A stretch of 64,000 bases of DNA, from NCBI GenBank assembly GCA_005281725.1, contig SSBO01000008.1, positions 3,764,671-3,828,670 on the forward strand, in the 5' to 3' direction. This document shows positions 27,401 through 38,161 of the stretch, in pieces. Position 1 is the stretch's first letter, and each line of letters opens with the position of its first letter. The notes beneath the pieces are model-generated. The model saw only the letters and a list, made by a program, of their open reading frames with translations. It was not told the origin of the DNA and made no database searches. The translations under genes and the position numbers were made by a program. This DNA is from Wuchereria bancrofti. Lineage: Eukaryota > Nematoda > Chromadorea > Rhabditida > Onchocercidae.

Positions 27401-30400
27401 ATCACTTGCATCAAAGCCAAAATTTGATAATCGAAATATTTCAACTTCATTGAATGATGAAAGAGATAATTTACAAAAATCAAATAGGATGGATAGCAAC
27501 GATAATTGTTTGGATAATGTCACACGAAAGCTTCAAAAAATAGGTTTGTAAATTATTTTTTTAAATACTTTTTACTAGTAATTACAAAATTAGAAATGAA
27601 AAATTCATTTTGGAATAGTTAAAAATTAAAGCATTCCCTGTCAATAATTGTTGTGTTCAGTAAAATTATTCTGAGATTAGATAAATTCCTGATTCAGATT
27701 GTTTTCCGGAATATTTGTAGCAAATGTAGCTATGAAATAATATTGGCATATTTATTTATCTATGTTTAAATTTAAATTTTGTAGAATTAATTTAAAAAAA
27801 AGAAATCCATTTTTGGTTTTTCACATTTTTTTCAATTTATTTTTATTAGGATTTCATTACTTCCGTTGATTCTTTTTTTGCTTTTTCTTATTTCGTAACT
27901 TCAGCAATAATAAAAACAACTTTTATTCGGACGAATTCCGGAAGAATGAAATCAAAAACGATTCTAACTCTTTCATTTTTATGGATGAATGAAGAGTGCC
28001 ATTACTCTACAAATTCCTCTTTTGCTTTAAAAAAAAAAAATAGTAATTGAAAATAATAATTTCTTATGGAAAATTTTTAATCAATAAAATTAATTCTTCT
28101 GGAATTGAAATGATGAATTTCTCGCTGTTAAATTTTCCGAACTAATATTGGGAAAAGAAAAAATAACTTTTTTTAAAGCATAATTGAATAGAATAATGCG
28201 GAATTTATATTCTACTTAATATCATAGTTATTTGATAAGCTAACTTTGACTTTTAATTTCAAAACTTTAAACTTTGAAATGATAATTTTGTTTTGCTAAG
28301 TTGAGTTAATTTTAAAATTAGTGGTCAAATTTTACAAATTGTTTTGTTATTCATATTACTGGGAATTTTTGCTTCTTCCTTTTTTTTTATTTAAAAAAGT
28401 TCAAAAAAAGGGTGGAATGAAAATGTTGAGTAATTAATTATTAATTAGTAATGGTATATCCGTTGAATTCCTAAAACCTTCATTCATCAATATTATTTCC
28501 GATCCAGGAATATGCATGCATGATCCGGAAATATTTTATTTCAAGAATATACGAGAGAAATTTTTTTTTTTTTAAATTATTGTATGTTAATTTATTAAAA
28601 ATTTCACCGTATTTTCGAAATGTATTTATTAAAAAAAAAAATAAAAAAGAGAAAAACATAACAAAACAAAATAAAACAAAAATCCGAGATTATAAAATAA
28701 GAAATAATAAAAAAGGAAAGAAGTAAAGAGAATAAAAACTCCGGAAGCAATGCAATTTTGATAAACTAAACTTAATAAAAAAAAGTATGTATATGAGAAG
28801 TCGATATTAATGTGATTTTATAATGTGTTTGAAAGAATTAACGATTACTTAAACTAAACATATGCTCGATAAATGATTTCGAATTAAGTCTTTCTCTCTC
28901 TTTCTCTCTCTCCCTCAAAGTATATTTTATATTTTGTTTTTTATGACTTTTCCTTTTGTAAATTTAGTTCTATAAGAAAATAATTAAATTTGTCTATGAA
29001 TTGTAAAATATAAAGATAAAAATATCACTTTAAGCTTTTTCGAGAAAGAATGTAAAAAAAAAATTAATTAATAAATATGTGATTATGTATACATCTAATT
29101 TGTAGTACAAATTTATTATTTTAATTGTAGGAAGTTTAATTTAGGCTGAAAAGCTAAACAAATGAATTAAGTAGTAACTCATTTATTTTCATTTCGTTTA
29201 AAAGCTTACTAATATTGAAAAAAAAAAGGAACTAAGCTTGAAATGACACTTATTTTTTCACGCTATGAAAGTACCATATTTTTTTTTATTTCAAAAAACT
29301 AAATTGAATTTCAAAAATAATTTTGGTAATTTGAATAGTTTTTGAATTTGAATGAAGATAATTAAAGCTTAATATCGGATTATACTTATCTAGTTTCCAC
29401 TTCAAATCTCTTTTCAAATTTTGATTGCTGGTATTTTTGAAATGTTTTCGACTCTTTTTCAGGAACAACCTCAATGGATGATTCATCACCTTCATCAAAA
29501 TTTGCTATAGGCAAAAATTTTATCTCAAAAGAATCTAACCTTCAATGGGGAACAAATTTGGATTCCGGTACAACTGGTACCATTGAAGTACAAAATAATT
29601 GTTGTTCAGGTAATGAATCTGAATCGGATAGTGCTGTTGTTGTTAATACAACAATTATTCCACACGATGAACTCAGTTCTTCATCACCATCATCTTCCGG
29701 AATTGTTGCCGATATGAATGATTCTAATGGTGAAAGTAATCAGGTTATTAAATTTCACTTTATTTTAACACAAATTACAATCATAGTTGATCGATCGATG
29801 GGAAAATTAAACTTGATAATAATTTCAATTTATGCCTAATAATAGAATGAATAATTTTAGTAAAAAAAAAAAAAAAATAATAGTTTTTTCTTTTCCTATC
29901 AAATGACATTATGATTATCTTATGAAAACATTTGTTCGATATGAAATCATCTGATCGATTTCAATTATTGATATGTAAATATGATGAGAGATCAGAGATC
30001 ATTTTCTTGATAAAATTTTCAGCGAACATCAGCAACATCATCACTATCATCATGTGAACAATCATCCGATTTAACTGAATCTAATTATGATACTTCACGT
30101 ATGGGAAGAATATATCGATCACGGATGGATGATCCAAAAGATCAGCAACAAATAACAGATCATTTCAATGATATGGAAGGAATAGCTCCAACTCAACGTC
30201 AACTAGATGAAAAAGCTGAATCAAGCAATAAATCTATTTTACATGATAATTTCATCAATTGTAACACTGTCACCTGTCCTAGTGATTTGAGAATAATCGG
30301 TAATACAGAGCAACGATTTAATCTTCCTCTCAATTTGAATAATCAACGAGATTTTATGCATAGGTAACAAATTTCTCTTTTTTTTTTTTCTAAAGTTTTC

Positions 30401-33400
30401 TTTGTTTATTCCAAATTTGAAGTAAAATAATTAACGAGTAAAAACTCAAAAACTAATTTAAAACCTTGAATTGTTACATTTATTCGTGAATTGCGTCATT
30501 TTTTTTAAAAAAGTCAATAGTAGTATGGGAAATAGTTAAGTGTTCATTTGAAATTTCTATCGGAATAAGTTGCAATTCCGGATGAAATTTAAGGAAGAGC
30601 TTTAAGACATGTCTAAATTTCCGGAATTTCTAAAATGATGAAAAAGGAAACATTTCAGGAGCTCATCAATACCACCTGAAAGTATGCATGGAAATAAATT
30701 TACCTCGAATGATCATTTCAAGCGTAGCGAAAGTATTGCACCCGAATTAGTAAATCAGCACCGTTCTCTAGAAAGGTAAAAGAGATGGAAAAGTACTTTA
30801 AAATTTTATATTTCCGGAAAGTTTCAATTTCATTATAAAATAACTAAAACTTACATATTTTCGGACTAAGGAAATTATTATGTTCGGTTGATTTGAATAA
30901 GTGAAATATATAAAAAAGAAAAAAAATCCTTTTTTTTAAAATTGCTTTAAAATTCTTTTTTTAAAAATTGCTTTATTCATGCATCTGTCACTCTCAGCTA
31001 ATTTTTCTCAATGGGAATTACCAATAATAAAAAGGTGTATTTTAATTAAATACTTAATTTAGATGAAATTTTTGAAACGATTAGTTTAGTTCGAAAAATT
31101 TTTAAACTTTTAAAAATTAATTTAAATTTAGCACTGCTGCAATATGTTAATTCTAAAAAGTTTTTGGAATTTTGGAAGGATTAAGCTAATTCATTGAAAT
31201 CAGAGGAAATGGGTTAAAAAAAATTTTTATTTTTAGCTCAAGATTGTTTCACATTAAATCATTGATTCATTGAAATCAAAAAAAAAAAGCACAAAAAGCG
31301 GTTTATTCATGTTAAATTTACACAAGCACAAAAATTTGAATAATGCGAATTTTGATTTGAAAAAAAAGGGAAAAAATTGAATTAATAATTAGTAAAGAAT
31401 CAATTTCTCTTCACTTTAGAAACAAACAAACTACAGCGAAATGATTTAAAAGCCGAATTAAAAAAGTAAAATGAGAATTTTTTAAAAAATATTAATAAAA
31501 TGATTTTTTTTTCGACGAAAAATTTCATTAAAATAATTTGAAGAAAGAAGTTTAATAGGAATTTATGAATGTATTTAATGAATAATGAAAATATTTTTAG
31601 TAATGGAAATAATTCAACAAATGAGGAAAATATTAAGAAACAAATTATTTGCTCAAAACTTGTTGAATATTATCGAAATATTGAAAACAGTGTTGAGCAA
31701 TTAGATAAGGTTATTCTTTCTTTTTCTTTTTTTTCTGCTTATTTCTTACAAACTTTTTTTTTAAATTTCTCTCATTTTTTTCTTATTAATTAAAAAAGAA
31801 ATGAAAAATAATGAAATGAAAAAAAAATTTGAAAATGAAATAATAAAATTGGAGAAAAAGAAAATTTGCTATTAATTCAAATGATTTTATGCTAAATCTT
31901 TTGAAAAAACATGAAATTTTCAATTTTTTCTCTCAATTTTGTTTAAATAAAAATTTAACTAAAATATAATTTAAGTTATTGTGAAATGTTTAAATTTAAT
32001 AATGTTAAAATAATAATTTCAATTAAATTATACAGTTTACGGCAACAAATTCATGGCGACAACAACATATTTTGCAACAACATATTTTTGATATTAAAGA
32101 ATACATAGAAATGATTACAATTTCAATGAATTGTTTTCTTGGTGTCGCATGTCACATTACAGTTGATATTACTAATCCAAAAGGAGAAGGTAATAATTTT
32201 TTTGAAAAATTAATTATTTTTATTAATTTTCTTTTATTTTAATTATTAATGCTTAAATTAAAATTAATGCTTAATTTAAAATTTAACTTAAAATTATTAA
32301 TGCTTTAATTTAAAATTATTAATTACAGTACCTTATTCTTCTTTTTTGTATTTTTTTCTCATTTTAAATTGTTTAAATTTTAAATTAGTTTTTTTTATAA
32401 ACTTTCACTTAAGATAGGATTAGATATTCATAGCTATTGTATACTTTAATTTAAAATTATTAATGCTTAAAATATTGCTGATGCAATTAGCTTTATGAAT
32501 TAATGAATTAGCTTTATAAATTAATTTTAATTTTATTACAGTGATTCATTTTTTTTTTCTTTTGTATTTTATTTAATTTTATTATATCATATAATTTTCA
32601 TTCTGCATTATCTTTTTTTTCATTTTTATTTCTACCATAATAAATCGAATAATTGCATAAAAAAAATAAAACTTAAAGCTCATAATTATTATAAAAAATC
32701 AAATATCTCAAAGTTTTTTTTTTCCCGAATAATTTTGTAATTTTAAAGAGAGCAAATTTTGAAATTATTTGATTTTTAGAGTTGAAGCAGTTACTTTTAC
32801 CATTGAAAAGCTCTACTGCTATTATAACACAATTGAAGCAAAATTTGGACAATACCGGTTGGACGCTTAATACTCTCTCACGACCACGTAACGTTTATGG
32901 TACAACACCAGGTAGTGATGCTTTGGATCAATTTTTTGCTGTTATCAAGCAGGTATCTCTTTAATTATCATTAATTTGTGTTCTATTTTATTTAAATAAT
33001 AGCTAAATAGATGTTTTAATGTTTTAATTTAAAATAAATGATTGTTCAATTCGAATAATTTCTGAAGTTTTCTAAATTTTTGAAAAATAATTCTTAAAAT
33101 TTCTTCTTTATTCTATCGAGAATTTTAATATTGTATTTTTAAAATTTAGATTTTTCAATTAATTTATTTAAAATTTCAGTTACCAATCGATTGTTGCAAA
33201 TTGATACAATGGGCATTACTGATGGTACCATCGTCAGGTGTTCATTTCTTGACGAATACTATAAACGATTCTTTTAATTCCAATAACGTTATCACAAGTA
33301 CTGATCAATCGTATGATGATCCCTTATTAAGGTGAGGTGATAAATTTCAAAATTAATTATATTGCTAAATCATTATAACCTTTTGAAAGATAACCTCAAT

Positions 33401-36203
33401 TTTTTTTATCATTCACTATATTCCATTTCTTTAGCTTTTAGTAATTTCTTTTTACCTCTAATTAATCATTTCTTTCTTTTTTTTATCACTTTTAATTACC
33501 GTTATTTTTTAATTACTATTTTGTTTTTTCTCATTTTCATTCTCTTTTCATATCTTTTTGGTTTGTATTTCTTTTTTTTCAATAAGTTTATTTCAGTCAA
33601 ATATAAATTTGCCAATTAATAGCCAACAAATATTATAATTTTCTTTTTATTTATAATTTTACAAACATTTGATTGTTTTTAAATTATACGATTGAAATTT
33701 TATAGAATGTGTGAAACAAATGGTAGAATATCAATTGGAATGGATTCAAAAAAGCAACAAGTAACATCAAATAATTTAATGAATATTTCAAATTTAAATG
33801 ATTCTCAAACACCACAATCAATCTTAACTTCTCGTACAAATTTTGGCCCATCAACGACAACAATTGTTAAACAAAATCGTGTAACGTTTGCTGATCATTT
33901 GACTACTTTACATCAATTATCGGATTCCGTTCTGGAAACGCATGTTCTGGAAGAAGATGATTTAGAATCAGTGATTAGTGATCATGATAGCTTTTATCAG
34001 GTATAAATTTTTATCAGCTATAAGTAAAAATCAAATCAAAAATCAAATTAAGCAGTGCTTCTATTATATTAAAAAAAAAAAAGGGAAAAAATTAAGCAAT
34101 ACTTCTGATACTTAAATATTTAAAAATATTTGATATCTTTCATCCTTATATGGATTAATTTTGAATTTTATTTACTTCTTTATGGTATTTGGTAATCTTC
34201 TACGATCATTTTAGCATATATTTTTATTTCTTAAATTTAAAAGGAAAAAGAAAACTTTTTTTAAAACTATTTTCTAATTTATTTTATGTTTAATTTTATT
34301 TGATTTTTACTTCTTTTAAAAATAATTGTTACATTTAATATTATTTATTTTTTTTTATACTAGCAGAACTAAAAATCATTTTTTTAACAAAATAAATGCG
34401 CAACACAACAATAAAATATTTAGCTTCAATTTATTACATTTAAATGTATTATTAAAATTCATAAATTGAATTAATTAGATTAGAAAATTTCTTTAATTCA
34501 AATATCATTTTTTTTGATCAATCATATTTATTTTCAGTTTTAAAATTTTTATACCAAATTTTAGGATTCAACAATTGAAGGTGATGATAGTATCATAAAT
34601 CGTCGGATGAGACCGATAACAAGTTTACCACCATTGCCATTATTGAATACAGAGGTATGTATGCATATTTTTCCTCCTAATTTTTTTTTTCTACTTTGAG
34701 GAAAATTTTCAGATTAAAATTTTCCTTCAATAATAATAATTTTCAAATGATACTTGTTAATTTTATTAATTATCACTTTCACTTAACTATTTAATCCTAT
34801 TTTTTATTCTAATCTTCTCATTTCATTTATATAAAATATCATTTTTGAATTATTAATTCACTAAACTAAATGAATAATTGATAACAATCATTTCAAATAA
34901 TTGATATAATAATTACTTTGATAAGTTTCATTTAAAATATAAAAATTCAACATAACGTTTATTATTCATAATTAACTTTTAATTAGACTTTTCCAAAATG
35001 ATTTTTCAGGTGATAAAATCGTTGTCAAAAGATGACAGACAATTGATTGAATTTTATTCACCACAATTGGATGCACACACTGAATTCCTTTCTAAGGCAA
35101 TTGAAGAGTTCTTAACTGTAATTGAAGAACAAATGCCACCACATGAATTTGTTCAGAAAGGAAAACTGGTACTATTTTAATTTTTTACTTATCACTTATC
35201 AACTTTTTATTTGTCAATTCTGTTACTTATATTGCTTTTGTATGCTTTTATTCTTTCACTAATTGCTTCAGTTTTTTTTTGAATTTTTATGAAAAAAAAA
35301 TTAATATCATAAAATGTTTAAATTCATTGTGTTAAAGTATGAAATGATGCTTCCCCATATTTTCTCATCAATTAATATTTTAATAATAATTTAATAACAG
35401 TCGAGTAGCTGCTAGCTATTTAAGATTAAAATTATCTAACGATTTTTTAAATTCTATTTTTGAATTGAAAATCGAAGCAGTATATGGAATATTATTAATA
35501 TGATAAATGAAAATTGTTACACATAATTGTTGAATTAAATATTCAAATATATTTCAATACTTTTTAAAATTAAATAATCTTTTTTTTACAAATAATCTAA
35601 ATGAAATAGCTCAAATATTTACTACTGCTATTATTTTTATTAATTCATTTGAGATAATAATAATAATAACAATAATAACAATAATAATAATAACAATAAT
35701 AATAATAACAATAACAATAATAATAAACTTTTACAGATAATACTTACTGCACATAAATTAATTTATATGGCTGATACAATTGCGGAATGTATTTCATCTG
35801 TTAATGTTAGCCAAGAAGTGAAACATGCAGCTGATCGATTGCTTCATGTATTGAAAACATGCGTTCAGGCTACAAAGCATGCCGCTGATGAAGTTTGTAA
35901 TTTTATCTTTTATATTATTTCAAAAATTTTATTTGAATTATAATATTTTTACATATCTTATGAAAATATTTCATTTTGCTTATTTGAAAAAATAAACGAC
36001 AATTTTTTTTTTCAATAAATTAATTCAAAATATTGATTGATTGATTGATTGATTAGTAAATTATTATTATCACAAGTATAATGATTATATTTCAGTATCT
36101 ATCAGTATCAGCTGTACAATCAATGGCTAATTGTATTGTGACAGTATCACGTGCTGCATATGATTTGAAATTATTAGTGAAACAGTGTTGTAGTAATGAT
36201 TAG
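6462..36203 (+). CDS. CAS-family adhesion scaffold (p130Cas/NEDD9-like), 20 exons
   Basis: Exons read by eye: 6462-6518, 7089-7188, 9073-9200, 13014-13185, 13877-14013, 14789-14913, 27018-27155, 27353-27543, 29463-29743, 30023-30363, 30659-30775, 31601-31709, 32036-32189, 32780-32952, 33180-33331, 33706-34000, 34565-34654, 35010-35168, 35737-35892, 36096-36203. All junctions keep phase and give 1060 codons plus TAG. Residues about 20-88 form an SH3 domain (AIYDN, then DELAFERGEI, GWWYC and GIAPANRL) with the CAS signature. A Ser/Asn-rich linker carries PPPPP at 246-250. Residues about 596-790 look like the helical serine-rich domain. Residues about 921-1060 match the CAS FAT-like C-terminus (IEFYSPQL, then ILTAHKLIYMADTI). 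In the known family the SH3 binds FAK-type kinases and the tyrosine-rich linker recruits Crk. Here only one YDxP motif (YDDP, about 786) is seen. Extra exons could be missed in the 3.8-kb and 12.1-kb introns. Confidence 0.87.
6763..6810. repeat. Near-palindromic ACGT-rich island in CAS intron 1
   Basis: GTTGGCATATGCTAAC (6781-6796) is a 16-base palindrome with one mismatched pair, flanked on both sides by TACGT/ACGTA words. It stands out from the surrounding AT runs. Function unknown. Confidence 0.5.
7258..7390. repeat. Imperfect ATT/TTA microsatellite
   Basis: Trinucleotide-like run of ATT, TTA and GTT units in CAS intron 2. Confidence 0.8.
8360..8970. repeat. Locally duplicated degenerate AT-rich repeats
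   Basis: CATTTTTACTAACAATAACA occurs at about 8382 and 8547. Further on, variants of ATTGTTCAAAATACTTTATA and TACTGTAATTGTTCTGTAAT recur several times before the exon at 9073. This looks like old tandem duplication within the intron. Confidence 0.65.
9201..13013 (+). other. CAS intron 3 (3.8 kb)
   Basis: Bounded by a good donor after the SH3-coding exon and the acceptor before the Ser-rich exon. It contains a CCCT/CT-rich tract at about 11498-11550 and the minisatellite at 12102-12276. No extra exon was recognised. Confidence 0.65.
12102..12276. repeat. Purine-rich minisatellite, units of about 20 and 24 bp
   Basis: Repeats of GAGTTAGAAGAGTTAAAAAA plus GAAA alternate with a shorter GAGTTTAAAAA-containing unit, giving a higher-order pattern. 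It is purine-rich on the plus strand and lies in an intron of the CAS-like gene. Confidence 0.9.
13186..13876 (+). other. CAS intron 4 with a degenerate tandem array
   Basis: Intron between two Ser/Pro-rich exons. Its second half is occupied by the array described at 13529-13747; the rest is AT-rich with poly(A) and poly(T) runs. Confidence 0.7.
13529..13747. repeat. Degenerate 21-24-bp minisatellite with an ACACGTAA core
   Basis: About nine diverged units of the form ACACGTAATCCATAAATGAA. Most keep the core ACGTAA or CACGTA. Divergence between units suggests an old array. Confidence 0.85.
16398..17862. repeat. First copy of a 1465-bp duplicated segment (unmerged overlap)
   Basis: The 1465 bases starting ATCTTAACAAAAC recur at 17864-19328 with the same order, the same homopolymer lengths and the same small open frame (17445-17666 and 18911-19132). 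The copies are separated by one N. This is almost certainly an assembly artefact inside the long CAS intron, not a biological tandem duplication. Confidence 0.93.
17863..17863. other. Single N between two identical 1465-bp copies
   Basis: The N falls exactly between the end of copy 1 and the start of copy 2. Confidence 0.95.
17864..19328. repeat. Second copy of the 1465-bp duplicated segment
   Basis: Matches 16398-17862 at a constant offset of 1466. After 19328 the sequence becomes unique (AAATAGATTG follows). The true intron is therefore probably about 1.47 kb shorter than the window suggests. Confidence 0.93.
24003..24140. repeat. Imperfect ATT microsatellite
   Basis: Runs of ATT/TTA with CTA interruptions in the large CAS intron. 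Confidence 0.85.
25041..25116. repeat. Two-copy tandem duplication, 44-bp period
   Basis: CTTTGCAAAAATATTTTGCC and the bases around it occur twice, from 25041 and from 25085, differing by one base in the first few positions. Confidence 0.85.
27001..27017 (+). promoter_or_regulatory. Possible internal start codon for an SH3-less CAS isoform
   Basis: An ATG at 27001 reads MRWCFS straight through the acceptor of CAS exon 7 (AG at 27016-27017) in the same frame as the downstream Pro-rich exon. The roughly 190 bases upstream are less AT-rich than the rest of the 12-kb intron and end in a CT repeat. An internal promoter here would give a protein that lacks the SH3 domain and starts just before PPPPP. 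This rests only on frame and composition. Confidence 0.3.
35655..35728. repeat. AAT/AAC microsatellite next to CAS exon 19
   Basis: Alternating AATAAT and AACAAT units end about eight bases before the acceptor of exon 19 (35737), so the array takes the place of the usual pyrimidine-rich part of that acceptor. Confidence 0.9.
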
Positions 36204-36841
36204 TTTTAACTTTAACTTTTTTTTGATATAATATACTCTCAAATTCTCTTTGTTATAACTTATTATATTCATTAACATTTAAATTATCCATTTTGTTTTT
36301 TTTTTTTCATCTTTTTCAAGTGATTTTAAATATTACTAATTAGTTGTTTAAAAAAGATAAATGAATTTTATCACATTTCTGAAAGAAAAATTCAGTGTTT
36401 TTTATTTCGAAACAAATATAAAATTTAACAATTCGTAGAACTGTTTAATTACATAAGTTTATATCTAATTTTTTGAAATGACTGACGATTAGTATTTGCG
36501 GAAGATTTTAGCAAATTAAAAAACAATTTTATGTGATATTAGATTTTAGTTAAACTTAAATTATGAATAATGATATTAGTTTAGCTAAGCTTTTCTAGCA
36601 TTTTTTAAGACGATATTGAAATTAAGGAAATAATTTGTAATGAAATAGCACAAATTTAATGTTATCCAATAAGTTCAAATTTTCATATAATATTACTACA
36701 GCAGTAGCTGTCAAATGGTAATAATTATTCCCTTTTCGAAATCAATTGATTCATTTATTAAGAATGAAATTTCATATTGGCAATATTTGTTGTATATTTG
36801 AGCGTTTTTCTTTTTTTTGCAACTTAATTTCTTTTCTTCCC

Positions 36842-36855
36842 TACTAATAAAATGC
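36842..36855 (+). terminator. Candidate CAS polyadenylation signal
   Basis: AATAAA occurs at about 36846 in the 3' flank of the CAS gene, some 640 bases after its stop codon. In such AT-rich sequence AATAAA is common by chance, so the assignment is weak. Confidence 0.2.
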
Positions 36856-38017
36856 AAAATATACTTCACTTATATATCATTGTGAAACTTCGAAAACTTT
36901 TCCTCCCAATGTTTATTTCATTTGAGCTACTTTTTTTTTTGTCATCAATAATTCTTCAAATGTAAAGTAAAAAATTGATAATACGTTGCTAATGAATGTA
37001 ATGATAAGAAAGGCTAATTGCAAAAAAAAACCATGCAAATTGCTACAATATTCTTTCTGATATGGAAAAAACTTTGATTTCTGATTGCTTAATTTCTTGA
37101 TGATATCTCAGTGATTCGTCGATGATTGTTGTCGAATCAGATTTCCATTCCAATGCATTTTTAATTTCTAATTTTTCTTTACCGTTATGAAATTCTCCTT
37201 TTTCATTCCCAAATGTCTTCGGTACAACCAATATCGAAATGCTTTAGAAACAAACGGGAAACTAAAAGTGACCCATGTAACTCACTGTCATTTCAGATGC
37301 ACAAAAAACAAGAAAATCCAGGTTATCCTATAAAGTGAATTTAATAAGTCATATTATATATATATTTTTAAAAATATTTTGTTCTTAATAAATCATTTTA
37401 TCAGTCTAAGTTATTCATGTTCAAGTTACAAAATTAAATGTTACAAAAATACAAAATTAAGGAATTACTTATCCACCCATGTTTCAAATGAAATTCTCGC
37501 ATGACAATATATATTACTTAGGCAAAAAATTGAGCTATATTTCTGTCTCATTTATTACTTCGATTCTTACTGGCGTAAGAATATTAAATCAAATGCTATA
37601 AAGATGCCAACACAAGCTAAAAGCTTTCAATGATTAGAATGAAGTCTTCAACAGAAATTAAGAAAAACTGATTTACAATTCGATGTGAAATTTTGCAGGA
37701 ATAAATGCCAAGATTTCCATTAGAAAGGATTCATCTCGAATGACAATCACTTTCTGCAGTGGTAATGAAAGAATGAGAATTTTTACCTTGGAAATGTTAC
37801 AAGGAATATTCATTTGAAATCAAAGTTGGTCGAGTCAAGGTTCATAGAAATTCAAAACAGCGACTGTTACTTAACTGAGAAAAAACTGTTGAAAACGGGA
37901 AAAACTTCCAGCATTGTTCTTGTAAAGTGTACCTTCTATCTTGACTTCAGGTTAAATGCATATAGAATTATCATTCTCTAAGAGAAGATCATGATAGACA
38001 GTGGTTAAACCGTTCCA

Positions 38018-38023
38018 TTTATT
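38018..38023 (-). terminator. Candidate AAGAB polyadenylation signal
   Basis: AATAAA on the minus strand, about 139 bases past the TAG stop at 38162. Distance and hexamer are normal for a short 3' UTR. Confidence 0.4.
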
Positions 38024-38161
38024 ATGTTCGTCCGGTTTTTGATCTATTGATGTTTAACAATTAGTTATAGTTATAAAAGAAAACACAACCAAAGCAAAGA
38101 AAAAAGTGCAAAAGAAAAGTAAGTGAAATGAGTGAATTAGTTGTGCAAAAGTCGAAGTATC

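Larger units (their letters stand above)
36204..38161. other. Convergent intergenic region between CAS and AAGAB
   Basis: Both neighbours end here, so this should hold two 3' UTRs. Sequence from about 37250 to 38160 is noticeably less AT-rich than usual non-coding DNA in this window. One minus-strand open frame (37043-37231, no ATG, begins at TTG) reads as mildly charged protein but has no recognisable domain or clear splice partner. No gene is called. Confidence 0.6.
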
